A DNA stretch of 16,281 nt from Spirochaetaceae bacterium (GTDB lineage: Bacteria > Spirochaetota > Spirochaetia > Treponematales > Breznakiellaceae): contig JAISOO010000031.1 of assembly GCA_031275595.1 (NCBI GenBank), positions 1-16,281 on the forward strand, read 5' to 3'. This document shows positions 1 through 6,917 of the stretch, piece by piece. Every line of letters begins with the position of its first letter. Position 1 is the first letter of the stretch. A program made the translations under genes and the position numbers. The notes under the pieces are model-generated. The model saw nothing but the letters and a program-made list of their open reading frames with translations, searched no databases and was not told the origin of the DNA.

Positions 1-85
1 ACCCCCCGGCGACGCTCTGCCAGTCCTTCGCCATTGACAGGATGGCTTCCCGGGTGGTGGGAAGCCAGTCTTTGCTCGCTGCCAT
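1..85 (-). CDS. Partial CDS, unknown protein (N-terminal 28 residues)
   Basis: The gene starts at the ATG at 85-83 on the minus strand and runs off the left edge of the window. The visible N-terminus is MAASKDWLPTTREAILSMAK followed by DWQSVAGG. The start is supported by a strong ribosome binding site, AAGGAGG, about nine bases upstream. The N-terminus is polar, with no signal peptide or membrane segment. It vaguely recalls small treponemal hypothetical proteins that begin with a K/H-D-W-L-P motif; that is memory, not a search. It lies directly downstream of an unusual 21-bp tandem-repeat leader and would be transcribed from the promoter at 383-411. Function unknown. Confidence 0.72.
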   Translation of the reverse strand, partial: MAASKDWLPTTREAILSMAKDWQSVAGG

Positions 86-99
86 GCTCTGTGTCCTCC

Positions 100-375
100 T
101 TAATGCGTGGTCCCGAACCGGTTGATCGGGTGTTTTATCGGGTTGATCCGAAGCCTTAAGGGGTTGATCGGGTTCCCTGCTGCATTGATGGGGCGCCCTA
201 TCGCGTTGATCGGGGTCCCTGTTGACTTGATCGGGAGCCCTATTGACTTGATCGGGGTCCCTAACGGACTGATCGGGGTCCCTAATGAGTTGTCCGGGCG
301 CCCTAACGGGCTGATCGGGAGCCCTATTGCGTTGCCCGGGAGCCGTATCTTTATGCCTGCCATTGCCGGAAACAT
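100..375 (-). CDS. Possible 91-residue heptapeptide-repeat ORF in the leader
   Basis: This ORF covers the tandem repeat on the minus strand. It reads M-F-P-A-M-A-G-I-K-I and then about eleven 7-residue units of the type G-x-P-I-x-x-x, ending F-G-T-T-H. The ATG at 375-373 lies seven bases after a good -10 box (TACAAT, 388-383), so it could be read from a leaderless transcript; there is no Shine-Dalgarno. Its stop codon (102-100) abuts the AAGGAGG of the next gene, which would allow coupled translation. Against it: a 21-bp repeat stays open in several frames by default, the opposite strand is also open, and no known domain is recognised. It may simply be a structured RNA leader. Confidence 0.35.
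   Translation of the reverse strand: MFPAMAGIKIRLPGNAIGLPISPLGRPDNSLGTPISPLGTPIKSIGLPIKSTGTPINAIGRPINAAGNPINPLRLRINPIKHPINRFGTTH
122..352. repeat. Eleven tandem 21-bp imperfect repeats
   Basis: Eleven consecutive units of exactly 21 bp begin at 122, 143, 164, 185, 206, 227, 248, 269, 290, 311 and 332. Each starts with a variant of TTGATCGGG and then carries a variant of nGCCCTA and six variable bases. The outer units are the most diverged and units 5 to 8 are the most alike, typical of an array that expands by slippage or recombination. The period is a multiple of three, so both strands stay open. Facing CCCTAT and ATCGGG segments of neighbouring units can pair, so the RNA could form a row of small hairpins. 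The array lies between a minus-strand promoter and the start of the gene at 85. Confidence 0.95.
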
Positions 376-382
376 GGAAAGT

Positions 383-411
383 ATTGTAGCACATACGGAA
401 AATTTGCGCAA
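383..411 (-). promoter_or_regulatory. Sigma70-type promoter for the repeat leader
   Basis: On the minus strand a -35-like TTGCGC (411-406) is followed by a 17-bp spacer and a -10 box TACAAT (388-383; five of six consensus bases) preceded by an extended -10 TGC. The predicted start is near 376, so the transcript would read through the whole repeat array into the partial gene at 85. Confidence 0.6.
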
Positions 412-680
412 CGCGCGTAGCGCAGCGTATCGGCGTTTCTTTCAAATTCCGTGAGAAACAACCGGACAAGCGGGTTTGACGGGAAAAAAAAGTAAAGGCC
501 GATGCCCTGTATCCGGGGCAAAATCGTTTTATCCAGGGCGGCCCGTTATCGTTACCGGCGCGGAGGATTCGGCCGGGGGGCATGGAGGTTTCGTCAGGTA
601 AGGCCCGCCGCCATCATGGCATGTATAAATATACATCATTTTTAGAATTTCTCCGGATTATCATCTAAATTTTCTAAACA
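412..680. other. Non-coding stretch with two inverted repeats
   Basis: No convincing gene is seen. An imperfect hairpin has arms GCCCTG (504-509) and CAGGGC (534-539) with an inner AAAA-TCG-TTTT. A perfect AT-rich palindrome, ATGTATA-AA-TATACAT, lies at 621-636. The stretch becomes clearly AT-rich after about 620, on the approach to the livJ promoter. Confidence 0.6.
623..634. promoter_or_regulatory. Palindromic site GTATA-AA-TATAC (candidate operator 1)
   Basis: The core of a perfect 16-bp palindrome (621-636). The same GTATA-N2-TATAC pattern recurs at 828-839 inside the livJ promoter. The repetition of a dyad of this form upstream of one gene suggests a transcription-factor site; the factor is unknown. 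Confidence 0.4.
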
Positions 681-799
681 GAGGCTTTCCCAAAACTTCA
701 GTTTTTGGGAAAGCAACCTTAGATTTATGGAAAAAAGCGGGCTTTAGACCGCTTTTTCAAGAGCATTTCCTAAAACCAACCGGGTTTTGGGAAATGCTC
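681..799. repeat. Three-hairpin dispersed element, copy 1 (119 bp)
   Basis: Hairpin 1: GCTTTCCCAAAA pairs perfectly over 12 bp with TTTTGGGAAAGC. Hairpin 2 (732-757): AAAAAGCGG with CCGCTTTTT. Hairpin 3: GAGCATTTCC (761-770) with GGGAAATGCTC (789-799). The ends also form 15-bp terminal inverted repeats (681-695 and 785-799; 13 of 15 matches), so the element is MITE-like. A second copy lies at 6918-7035, about 94% identical by eye. No protein is encoded. It ends 18 bp before the -35 box of the livJ promoter. Confidence 0.88.
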
Positions 800-817
800 A
801 ATATTTTCAGAAATATA

Positions 818-847
818 TAGACATATTGTATAGATATACACTATGAT
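818..847 (+). promoter_or_regulatory. livJ promoter
   Basis: A -35 box TAGACA (818-823; five of six) is followed by an 18-bp spacer and a -10 box TATGAT (842-847; five of six). The predicted start is near 854, giving a leader of roughly 29 nt that contains the ribosome binding site AAAGGAG (868-874). Confidence 0.6.
828..839. promoter_or_regulatory. Palindromic site GTATA-GA-TATAC (candidate operator 2)
   Basis: A dyad between the -35 and -10 boxes of the livJ promoter, matching the site at 623-634 except for one central base. This position is typical of a repressor operator (inference). Confidence 0.45.
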
Positions 848-882
848 ACGGTAAAATTCTGAGATCCAAAGGAGAAACAGGT

Positions 883-2034
883 ATGAAAAAATTATGGTTG
901 GTGGTTTTAGCTTTGTGCTGCGCCGTATCTCTGGCTTTTGCCGGCGGCGGACAGGCGGGGGGAGCGTCTTCCGATACCGTAACTATCGGCGCGGTTTTCC
1001 CCCTTTCGGGGACCGTGGCATTCTACGGAACCGAATCCAGAAACGGGGCGCTCCTGGCTATCGACGAAATCAACGCGGCAGGCGGCCTTTTGGGTAAAAA
1101 ACTCACCCTTATCGCCGAGGATGATGAGGGCAACGCTGAAAAATCGGTAAACGCCTTCACCAAACTGACCACCAGGGACAAGGTTTCCTTTATCCTCGGT
1201 TCCAGCACCTCGGGGGCGACCATGGCCATGACTTCCCTGGCCCAGCAGAACAAGATTCTCCTGATTTCACCCTCGGCCACCAATATCGATGTTACCAAGG
1301 CGGGGGATTATATTTTCCGGGCCTGTTTTATCGACCCCTTCCAGGGGGTGGTGGGCGCCGACTTTGCCTATGACACCCTGGGTTCCCGCCGGGCCGCCAT
1401 CCTCTATGACGCCGGCGCCGATTACAACACCGGTTTGGCCGAGTCCTTCAGGAACCAGTTCAAGGCCATAGGCGGACAGGTCGTGGCGGATGAAGCCTAC
1501 CAGAGCGGGGATGTGGATTTTAACGCCCAGGTTACCCGCATCAGGGCCGCCAATCCCGACATCGTGTATCTTCCCAACTATTACAACGACGTGGCCCTTC
1601 AGGCGAAACAGCTCCGGGCCCAGGGAGTCAACTGCGCCCTCCTGGGCGGCGACGGCTGGGACGGGCTCATCGACAACGCGGGGGACGAAGTCCTCAACGG
1701 GTTCTGGTCCGCCGGTTTTGCCGCGGACGCCACCGAGCCCCGGGCACAAGCCTTCGTCAAAGCCTATGGGGCCAAATTCAATTCCACCGCTTCCCAGTTC
1801 GCGGCCCTGGGGTACGATACCATGATGCTGGTGGCCGACGGCATCAAAGCGGCGGGCTCCTTCGATACCGCCGCGGTGAAAACGGCCCTGGCCAAGATCA
1901 ACGGCGCCTATGTAACCGGCAACATCCGTTTCGACGCCAACCGGGACCCGATTAAGGGCGCCGCCATCCTTGAAATCGTCAACCAGGGCGGCAAACTCGC
2001 CAACGCCTACAAAACGACGGTGAACCCCAAGTAA
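883..2034 (+). CDS. livJ: Periplasmic branched-chain amino acid-type substrate-binding protein
   Basis: This is the soluble receptor of an ABC importer of the hydrophobic amino-acid (HAAT) family. It captures its ligand in the periplasm and delivers it to LivHM. The 383-residue protein has a Sec signal peptide, residues 1-20, with likely cleavage after A-F-A. There is no cysteine at the cleavage site, so it is not an obvious lipoprotein. The mature part is a type I periplasmic-binding fold: IGAVFPLSG at 35-43, then INAAGGLLGKKL, and a ligand-loop S-S-S-T-S-G-A-T. Length is usual for the family. The start is fixed by AAAGGAG eight bases upstream. It leads the liv cluster but is followed by a strong terminator, so it is probably made in excess over the permease. 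The ligand cannot be read from sequence; leucine, isoleucine or valine is the default, and short amides, urea or other amino acids remain possible. Confidence 0.93.
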   Translation: MKKLWLVVLALCCAVSLAFAGGGQAGGASSDTVTIGAVFPLSGTVAFYGTESRNGALLAIDEINAAGGLLGKKLTLIAEDDEGNAEKSVNAFTKLTTRDKVSFILGSSTSGATMAMTSLAQQNKILLISPSATNIDVTKAGDYIFRACFIDPFQGVVGADFAYDTLGSRRAAILYDAGADYNTGLAESFRNQFKAIGGQVVADEAYQSGDVDFNAQVTRIRAANPDIVYLPNYYNDVALQAKQLRAQGVNCALLGGDGWDGLIDNAGDEVLNGFWSAGFAADATEPRAQAFVKAYGAKFNSTASQFAALGYDTMMLVADGIKAAGSFDTAAVKTALAKINGAYVTGNIRFDANRDPIKGAAILEIVNQGGKLANAYKTTVNPK

Positions 2035-2046
2035 CCACCGCCGGGC

Positions 2047-2087
2047 CCTATCCCGGGAAAATCAAAATTCCCGGGACAGGTTTTTTT
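2047..2087 (+). terminator. Intrinsic terminator or attenuator after livJ
   Basis: CCT-A-TCCCGGGAA (2047-2059) pairs with TTCCCGGGA-C-AGG (2068-2080) around an 8-nt loop, and is followed at once by seven T residues. It lies only 13 bp after the livJ stop, so full termination here would cut off livHMGF unless they are read through or have their own promoter. Confidence 0.85.
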
Positions 2088-2131
2088 ATGGGGAACCGCC
2101 GGAAACAATTTCACGCGGTTCCTTTAAGGGT

Positions 2132-2282
2132 CTTTTCCCAAAACCGAAGTTTTGGGAAAAGCGTTGTGCGGAAGCCGGAGGCTTCCGCACAATTTCCGCT
2201 CAAAATACCGCAATGTCCCGGCCGGTGAACCAAGGTTCCGCGCCGGGACATTGCCAGGCTTGCGAGAGAGCCGGCCGGCTTC
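2132..2282. repeat. Array of four stacked hairpins between livJ and livH
   Basis: Hairpin a: CTTTTCCCAAAAC (2132-2144) and its perfect complement (2149-2161), loop CGAA; this resembles hairpin 1 of the dispersed 119-bp element. Hairpin b: TTGTGCGGAAGCC (2164-2176) and its perfect complement (2180-2192), loop GGA. Hairpin c: GCAATGTCCCGGC (2210-2222) and its perfect complement (2242-2254), with an inner GAACC-AA-GGTTC. Hairpin d: GAGAGCCGG with CCGGCTTCTC, one bulge, ending near 2284. No reading frame here is credible. Such arrays often stabilise upstream mRNA or damp downstream expression (inference). Confidence 0.85.
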
Positions 2283-2316
2283 TCGAACAAGTTCAACCGC
2301 GCTCCGGATAAAGAAG

Positions 2317-3207
2317 ATGATTGTATTACAGCAGTTGATAAACGGAATTTCCCTGGGGTCGATTTACGCCCTGATTGCCCTGGGTTATACCATGGTCTAC
2401 GGCATCGTCCTCCTCATCAATTTTGCCCACGGCGATATCCTGATGGTGGGGGCTTATACGGCCTTCTTTATCCTTGGGGCCGTCGGTTCAGGTCCGGCGG
2501 GGATATTGATCGCCCTGGTGAGTTCCATGATCCTCTGCGCCTGTTTTGGGATTACCATCGAGCGTTTAGCATACCGGCCCCTGCGTTCGGCGCCCCGCCT
2601 TAATTCCCTGATCACCGCCATCGCCGTGAGTTTGATTCTGGAAAACGGCGCCCGGGTTTTGCCCTTTATCGGCCCCAACCCCCGGCAGTTTCCCCGGCCG
2701 CAGGTGGTAAACATTCAAATCGGCAGGGAGCTTTCCATTTCCAATATTCAGATTATCGTGATTATCCTGTCGGCCATCCTGATGCTGGCCTTGAATTATA
2801 TCGTGAACTATACCAAACGGGGAAAGGCCATGCGGGCCGTTTCCTATGATATGGCCGCGGCGAGCCTCATGGGGATCTCGGTGAACGGGATCATTTCCTT
2901 TACCTTCGCCTTGGGTTCGGTACTGGCCGCCGCCGGCGGGGTTCTGTACGCTTCGGCCTATCCCCAGGTGAACCCCCTCATGGGGATGATGCCCGGCCTC
3001 AAAGCCTTTGTGGCGGCGGTGTTGGGGGGCATAGGCTCCATTCCCGGCGCCATGCTGGGGGGCTTTATCCTGGGTATAGCGGAAACCTTTACCAAGGGTT
3101 TTATTTCCAGCCAATTCAGTGACGCTATTTCATTTTCCATACTGATCATCGTGTTACTGCTTAAACCCAGTGGAATTCTGGGCAAAAAATTACGGATGAA
3201 GGTATAA
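2317..3207 (+). CDS. livH: Branched-chain amino acid ABC transporter permease LivH
   Basis: One of the two inner-membrane permease subunits of the Liv importer. From the ATG at 2317 the protein is 296 residues, close to the family norm of about 300. It begins MIVLQQLINGISLGSIYALI and shows the family signatures INFAHGDILMVGAY and GKAMRAVSYDMAAASLMGI (the cytoplasmic loop that contacts the ATPases), and ends near L-K-P-S-G-I-L-G-K-K. About eight hydrophobic segments are visible. The frame stays open upstream to 2152, but that part crosses perfect hairpins and has no LivH-like sequence, so the shorter start was chosen; the ribosome binding site is weak (GGATAAAGAAG just upstream). livM follows after one base. 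Confidence 0.93.
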   Translation: MIVLQQLINGISLGSIYALIALGYTMVYGIVLLINFAHGDILMVGAYTAFFILGAVGSGPAGILIALVSSMILCACFGITIERLAYRPLRSAPRLNSLITAIAVSLILENGARVLPFIGPNPRQFPRPQVVNIQIGRELSISNIQIIVIILSAILMLALNYIVNYTKRGKAMRAVSYDMAAASLMGISVNGIISFTFALGSVLAAAGGVLYASAYPQVNPLMGMMPGLKAFVAAVLGGIGSIPGAMLGGFILGIAETFTKGFISSQFSDAISFSILIIVLLLKPSGILGKKLRMKV

Positions 3208-3208
3208 C

Positions 3209-4207
3209 ATGGCGGTCAAATTCCCCTTTCGGTCCACGATTATGCTCACGGCCATCGGCATTTTAGCGGTATTTCTGCCCTTCCTTCTGATGACGGCGGG
3301 TATCCTCGATGCCTATACTGCCCACGTAATCGCCATGGGCGGGGTTAACGCCATCATGGCCATGTCGGTGAATATGATCGTGGGGATTACCGGTCAGCTT
3401 TCCCTGGGCCAGGCAGGGTTCCTGGCCATCGGTGCTTATTCGTGTATTTTTTTCACCCTGGATCTGGGACTGCCCCTGCCCCTGGCCGCGGGCTGTGCCA
3501 CGGCGCTTACCACCCTTGCCGGTTTTCTCATCGGTTTCCCGGTGCTCAAACTCACCGGCGATTACCTCGCCATCGTTACCCTGGGTTTCGGCGAAATAAT
3601 CCGGGTTGTTTTTATTAACCTCAAGACCCTCACCGGGGGGCCCAACGGCAGGCAGTTTACCACCGTCATGGCGTTAGACGGCCGCCTGGCCCTGGGGATA
3701 GTTACCGCGGTATTGGCGGGGCTCCTGGCCCTGGTGCAGAATTTTCTTCGTTCCACCTACGGCCGGGCGATGATGGCGGTGCGGGAAGACGAAATTGCCG
3801 CCAATTCCGCCGGGGTTGACATCTTCCGCTACAAGATGCTGGGTTTTGTGCTGGCGGCCTTTATTGCCGGCGTGGGGGGGTCCCTCTATGGCATGGTGGT
3901 GGGTTTCGTCAAGCCCGATATCGCCCAGTTCCTCAAGTCCATCGACTTTCTTATTTATGTGGTTCTGGGCGGCATGGGTTCCATGACCGGTTCCATCCTG
4001 GCCGCCTATGTGTTAACCTATTTACAGGAATTCCTCCGCTTTCTCCAGGATTACCGCCTCCTCATTTATCCCCTGATCCTCATTTTCGTGATGCTTTTCC
4101 GCCCCAAGGGCCTTTTGGGCACCAGGGAGTTTTCTTTTGTACACTCCATCGACCGCCTCGCGGCTTTTATACGCCGCAAACGGGGAAAGGAGCAAGCCGA
4201 TGCCTGA
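3209..4207 (+). CDS. livM: Branched-chain amino acid ABC transporter permease LivM
   Basis: The second permease subunit, which pairs with LivH to form the transmembrane channel. The 332 residues contain about nine hydrophobic segments and the family signatures VGITGQLSLGQAGFLAIGAY, LTGDYLAIVTLGFGEIIR, T-G-G-P-N-G and the ATPase-contact loop AMMAVREDEIAANSAGVD. The C-terminus has F-R-P-K-G-L-L-G and then a basic cytoplasmic tail with R-R-K-R-G-K. It starts one base after the livH stop, with AAGG in the end of livH as ribosome binding site, and overlaps the start of livG by 8 bp, so the two genes are probably translationally coupled. Confidence 0.94.
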   Translation: MAVKFPFRSTIMLTAIGILAVFLPFLLMTAGILDAYTAHVIAMGGVNAIMAMSVNMIVGITGQLSLGQAGFLAIGAYSCIFFTLDLGLPLPLAAGCATALTTLAGFLIGFPVLKLTGDYLAIVTLGFGEIIRVVFINLKTLTGGPNGRQFTTVMALDGRLALGIVTAVLAGLLALVQNFLRSTYGRAMMAVREDEIAANSAGVDIFRYKMLGFVLAAFIAGVGGSLYGMVVGFVKPDIAQFLKSIDFLIYVVLGGMGSMTGSILAAYVLTYLQEFLRFLQDYRLLIYPLILIFVMLFRPKGLLGTREFSFVHSIDRLAAFIRRKRGKEQADA

Positions 4208-5003
4208 CGGGAAGGAACTTATCCTCAAGGTGGAGGATCTCTCCATTGTTTTCGGCGGACTCCGGGCGGTGAGTGAATTTTCCTGCGAACTCTATCGAGG
4301 GGAACTTACGGGGCTTATCGGGCCCAACGGCGCGGGAAAAACCACGGTTTTTAACATGATCTCCGGCGTTTATACCCCAACGGGAGGAAAAATCACCTTT
4401 TGGGACAGCGCGGGCAAAAAACATCAGATCGGCGCCAAAAGCCCCTCGGTCCTTAACCAGGTGGGCATAGCCCGGACCTTCCAGAACATACGCCTCTTCG
4501 GCAGCCTCTCGGTGGAAGACAATGTGCGGATAGCCCTTCATTCCCGGCGCAAGGCTCAGCCGGTGGACGTGCTTTTCCGGCTGAAACGGTTCCGGGAAGA
4601 CGAAGACGCCATGATCACGCGCGCCGGGGAACTGCTCTCCCTTTTCAAAATTGAACACAAAAAACACGAACTGGCCCGGAACCTCCCCTACGGGGAACAG
4701 CGGAAACTGGAAATCGCCCGGGCCCTGGCGGCCAGCCCCAGCCTGCTTCTTTTGGACGAACCCGCCGCGGGCATGAATCCCCAGGAAACCGCGGATCTTA
4801 TGAAGCTCATCTCCTTTATCCGCCGGGAATTCAACCTTACCATACTGCTCATAGAACACGATATGCACCTGGTGATGGGGATCTGCGAGCGCCTCCAGGT
4901 CATCGACTACGGCCGGGTCATTGCCGAGGGGCTTCCCGATGACATACGCCAAAACCCGGCGGTGATCAAAGCCTATTTGGGGGAGGAGGCGGTTCATGGC
5001 TGA
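4200..5003 (+). CDS. livG: Branched-chain amino acid ABC transporter ATPase LivG
   Basis: A cytoplasmic ATPase subunit that couples ATP hydrolysis to import. The ATG at 4200 gives 267 residues; AAGGAG lies seven bases upstream and the start overlaps the end of livM. A start at 4137 would add a tail with no ATPase homology. Walker A is G-P-N-G-A-G-K-T-T and the Q-loop lies in [10 protein letters not shown]. The ABC signature has the LivG form [14 protein letters not shown]. Walker B is [13 protein letters not shown] and the switch histidine is in L-L-I-E-H-D-M. The conserved extra segment after the Q-loop (about residues 110-150) is typical of LivG compared with the shorter LivF. Its end overlaps livF by 8 bp. 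Confidence 0.95.
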   Translation: MPDGKELILKVEDLSIVFGGLRAVSEFSCELYRGELTGLIGPNGAGKTTVFNMISGVYTPTGGKITFWDSAGKKHQIGAKSPSVLNQVGIARTFQNIRLFGSLSVEDNVRIALHSRRKAQPVDVLFRLKRFREDEDAMITRAGELLSLFKIEHKKHELARNLPYGEQRKLEIARALAASPSLLLLDEPAAGMNPQETADLMKLISFIRREFNLTILLIEHDMHLVMGICERLQVIDYGRVIAEGLPDDIRQNPAVIKAYLGEEAVHG

Positions 5004-5712
5004 AGCGCTGCTTACGGTACGGGATATGTCGGTTCATTACGGCGTTATCCGCGCCCTGCGGGGGATTTCCTTTGAGGTGGGGTCCGGAGAAATTATTTCC
5101 CTTATCGGCTCCAACGGCGCGGGGAAAAGCACCATCCTCCTGGCCATCTCCAACATCGTCAAGAAGTCCTCGGGCAGCATTATTTTTGCGGGCAGGGATA
5201 TCAGCGCCCTGCCGCCGGACCAGATAGTCGCCGCGGGGCTCATACAGGTCCCCGAGGGCCGCCGGATCTTTGCCAACCTGACGGTGAAAGAGAATCTGGA
5301 AATGGGCGCCTATTCCCGGCGGGACCGGAACGGCATTAAAGAGGATATGGAATCGGTTTATACCCTTTTTCCCCGGCTCAAGGAACGGGCGCGGCAGGTA
5401 GGGGGAACCCTTTCGGGGGGCGAACAGCAGATGCTCGCCATGGGCCGTTCCCTTATGGCCAAACCCCGGCTGCTCCTGCTGGACGAGCCCTCCATGGGTC
5501 TTGCCCCTATTCTGGTGGACGAAATTTTCGCCGTTATCCGCCGCTTTAACGAGGCGGGGACCACCATACTCCTGGTGGAACAAAACGCCTTTAAGGCGTT
5601 AAAGCTGGCCCACCGCGGGTACATCCTTGAAACCGGCGAAATCATCAAAACCGGCCCCGCCGGGGATCTTATGAAGGACGACCTGGTGCGGGAGGTCTAC
5701 CTGGGCGGTTAG
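4996..5712 (+). CDS. livF: Branched-chain amino acid ABC transporter ATPase LivF
   Basis: The second ATPase subunit, forming a heterodimer with LivG on the cytoplasmic face. The 238 residues are full length for LivF. Walker A is G-S-N-G-A-G-K-S-T; then come the LivF-typical V-P-E-G-R-R-I-F-A-N-L-T-V-K-E-N-L and the ABC signature LSGGEQQMLAMGRSL. Walker B is LLLLDEPSMGLAP, the switch region is L-L-V-E-Q-N-A, and the C-terminus is the usual Y-L-G-G. GGAGGAGG inside livG is the ribosome binding site. It is the last gene of the liv cluster and its stop runs straight into a possible terminator. Confidence 0.95.
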   Translation: MAEALLTVRDMSVHYGVIRALRGISFEVGSGEIISLIGSNGAGKSTILLAISNIVKKSSGSIIFAGRDISALPPDQIVAAGLIQVPEGRRIFANLTVKENLEMGAYSRRDRNGIKEDMESVYTLFPRLKERARQVGGTLSGGEQQMLAMGRSLMAKPRLLLLDEPSMGLAPILVDEIFAVIRRFNEAGTTILLVEQNAFKALKLAHRGYILETGEIIKTGPAGDLMKDDLVREVYLGG

Positions 5713-5750
5713 GGACGGAGCCCGGTTTTTCATGAAGAACGGGGCGTCCC
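5712..5750. terminator. Possible hairpin terminator between livF and the omptin gene
   Basis: GGGACG (5712-5717) pairs with CGTCCC (5745-5750). An inner arm CCCGGTTTTTC faces GAAGAACGGGG with one mismatch and one wobble. There is no clean T-run after it on either strand, so a role as a bidirectional terminator for the two convergent genes is only probable. Confidence 0.4.
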
Positions 5751-5792
5751 GCCTCCAATTAACGCGGGCGGGGCATTCCCGGCCCCCCAATG

Positions 5793-6785
5793 TTACGCCT
5801 CAGGGGCCGGCGTCCGCCGCCGCAGCTTAAATTTCGCGGTCAGCCCGAGGTCAAAAGCGGAATAACCCGCGCCCAGCCTATTTCTCACCGTCTGAGATGA
5901 TTTGCCCGTTTCTTTATAAACCTCATCCCCCCGGTACACCCCGTCCCCGCGGACAAAGCTCATGTTTCGATATAAAACCGAAAGGGACAAGGTCATATAA
6001 TCCTTGGGGGTAAAAGAAAACAGCAGCCTGGGTTCAACAAAAAGTCCTATATCGAGCGTATCGGTGATGACGAGGTCCCGCAATATATGGTGGTCCTCGC
6101 CAATACACCAGACAAGGGGACTTATTTTGAAGGCAATTTCCGCGTTAAAATAACGGTTGAATTCTCCATAAAAAGCGACCCCCGGAGAAAGCATATGCCA
6201 GGTCTGTTTGTAGCTTATAACCTCAATCGGCCTTAGATAATAACCATGCCCACCATACGAATCAGGATATAAAAGAGAACCGCCCGTCGCGCTCCAGGCA
6301 AAATACATTAAATCATAGGCGATATAGGTTTTTAACAAAAACCGGTCAAAAATTTGGAAGGAGGCGCCCACGGAAGTGTCAAAAAAAACGGCGTTTTCCG
6401 TTTTATTATCATGCACCGAATAGTGGGTTAGAAATTCAGAATATCTCGCATCCATCCAATCCCTATCCTCCATGACCCCGGTTTTACCGGGGATGCCAAA
6501 TTTTAATGAAGTATCGGCAAAAATGCCCCAGGTGTTTTCCGGCTTCCGCCAGGTGTAGTTTGCGTCGACGCCGAGATAGACCAGGGGTTTCAGGTCCCAC
6601 AGTAATTCGCTCAATTTATTGCGGGTCTTGCTGTCCCGGTAAACGATTTCTTCACTGGTACCGTTCAGCAGGCCGACGGAAGCTCCCAGGAACAAGGTGT
6701 GATCGTTCCACTTCGTTGATATTTCCTGGGACTGAAGCGCCAGGACCATAACCACGGATAACCCAAAGAGAAATACTTTCTTCAT
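5793..6785 (-). CDS. Omptin-family outer-membrane aspartyl protease
   Basis: Omptins are ten-stranded outer-membrane beta-barrels that cleave peptides at the cell surface, often between basic residues. This 330-residue protein has a signal peptide (about residues 1-20; the family averages about 317). It carries both catalytic pairs: D107-R-D109-W-M-D112 matches the D-x-D-W-M-D of OmpT (Asp83/Asp85), and D231-H-H233 matches Asp210/His212. The N-terminal barrel region L-L-N-G-T-S-E-E-I-V-Y and the later I-S-Y-K-Q-T-W also follow the OmpT pattern. The start is supported by TAGGAGA about nine bases upstream. The C-terminus is odd: after the last strand (L-G-L-T-A-K-F-K-L) it runs on with R-R-R-T-P-A-P-E-A instead of ending in an aromatic residue. 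It stands alone on the minus strand and is not linked to its neighbours. Confidence 0.88.
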   Translation of the reverse strand: MKKVFLFGLSVVMVLALQSQEISTKWNDHTLFLGASVGLLNGTSEEIVYRDSKTRNKLSELLWDLKPLVYLGVDANYTWRKPENTWGIFADTSLKFGIPGKTGVMEDRDWMDARYSEFLTHYSVHDNKTENAVFFDTSVGASFQIFDRFLLKTYIAYDLMYFAWSATGGSLLYPDSYGGHGYYLRPIEVISYKQTWHMLSPGVAFYGEFNRYFNAEIAFKISPLVWCIGEDHHILRDLVITDTLDIGLFVEPRLLFSFTPKDYMTLSLSVLYRNMSFVRGDGVYRGDEVYKETGKSSQTVRNRLGAGYSAFDLGLTAKFKLRRRTPAPEA

Positions 6786-6917
6786 GTATCAAATCTCCTA
6801 CGAAAAATTAAGAAAGCCCCGAAGCAGCGCGCTCTGCAGTCAATCCGTCCGCGGTCAATCTTACGGCTTCACCCTGAATGTAACCTTAGCATACCTAGGG
6901 TTTTAACGCTATACCGG

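Noticed and set aside
122..352. CRISPR array
   Set aside because: The 21-bp units are contiguous, with no unique spacers, and vary internally.
107..454. Plus-strand ORF of 115 codons across the tandem repeat
   Set aside because: No ribosome binding site or promoter, low-complexity L-I-G-x-P repeats that follow from the 21-bp period, and it runs against the better-supported minus-strand signals.
2152..2316. In-frame N-terminal extension of livH
   Set aside because: The extra residues are translated from perfect hairpins, are basic and not membrane-like, and LivH homology begins at the ATG at 2317.
4137..4199. Upstream start for livG
   Set aside because: It lies deep in livM and adds no family sequence; the ATG at 4200 has an ideal Shine-Dalgarno.
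4167..4997. Long antisense ORF opposite livG
   Set aside because: A shadow of GC-rich third codon positions; no start signal or domain, and it overlaps a certain gene throughout.
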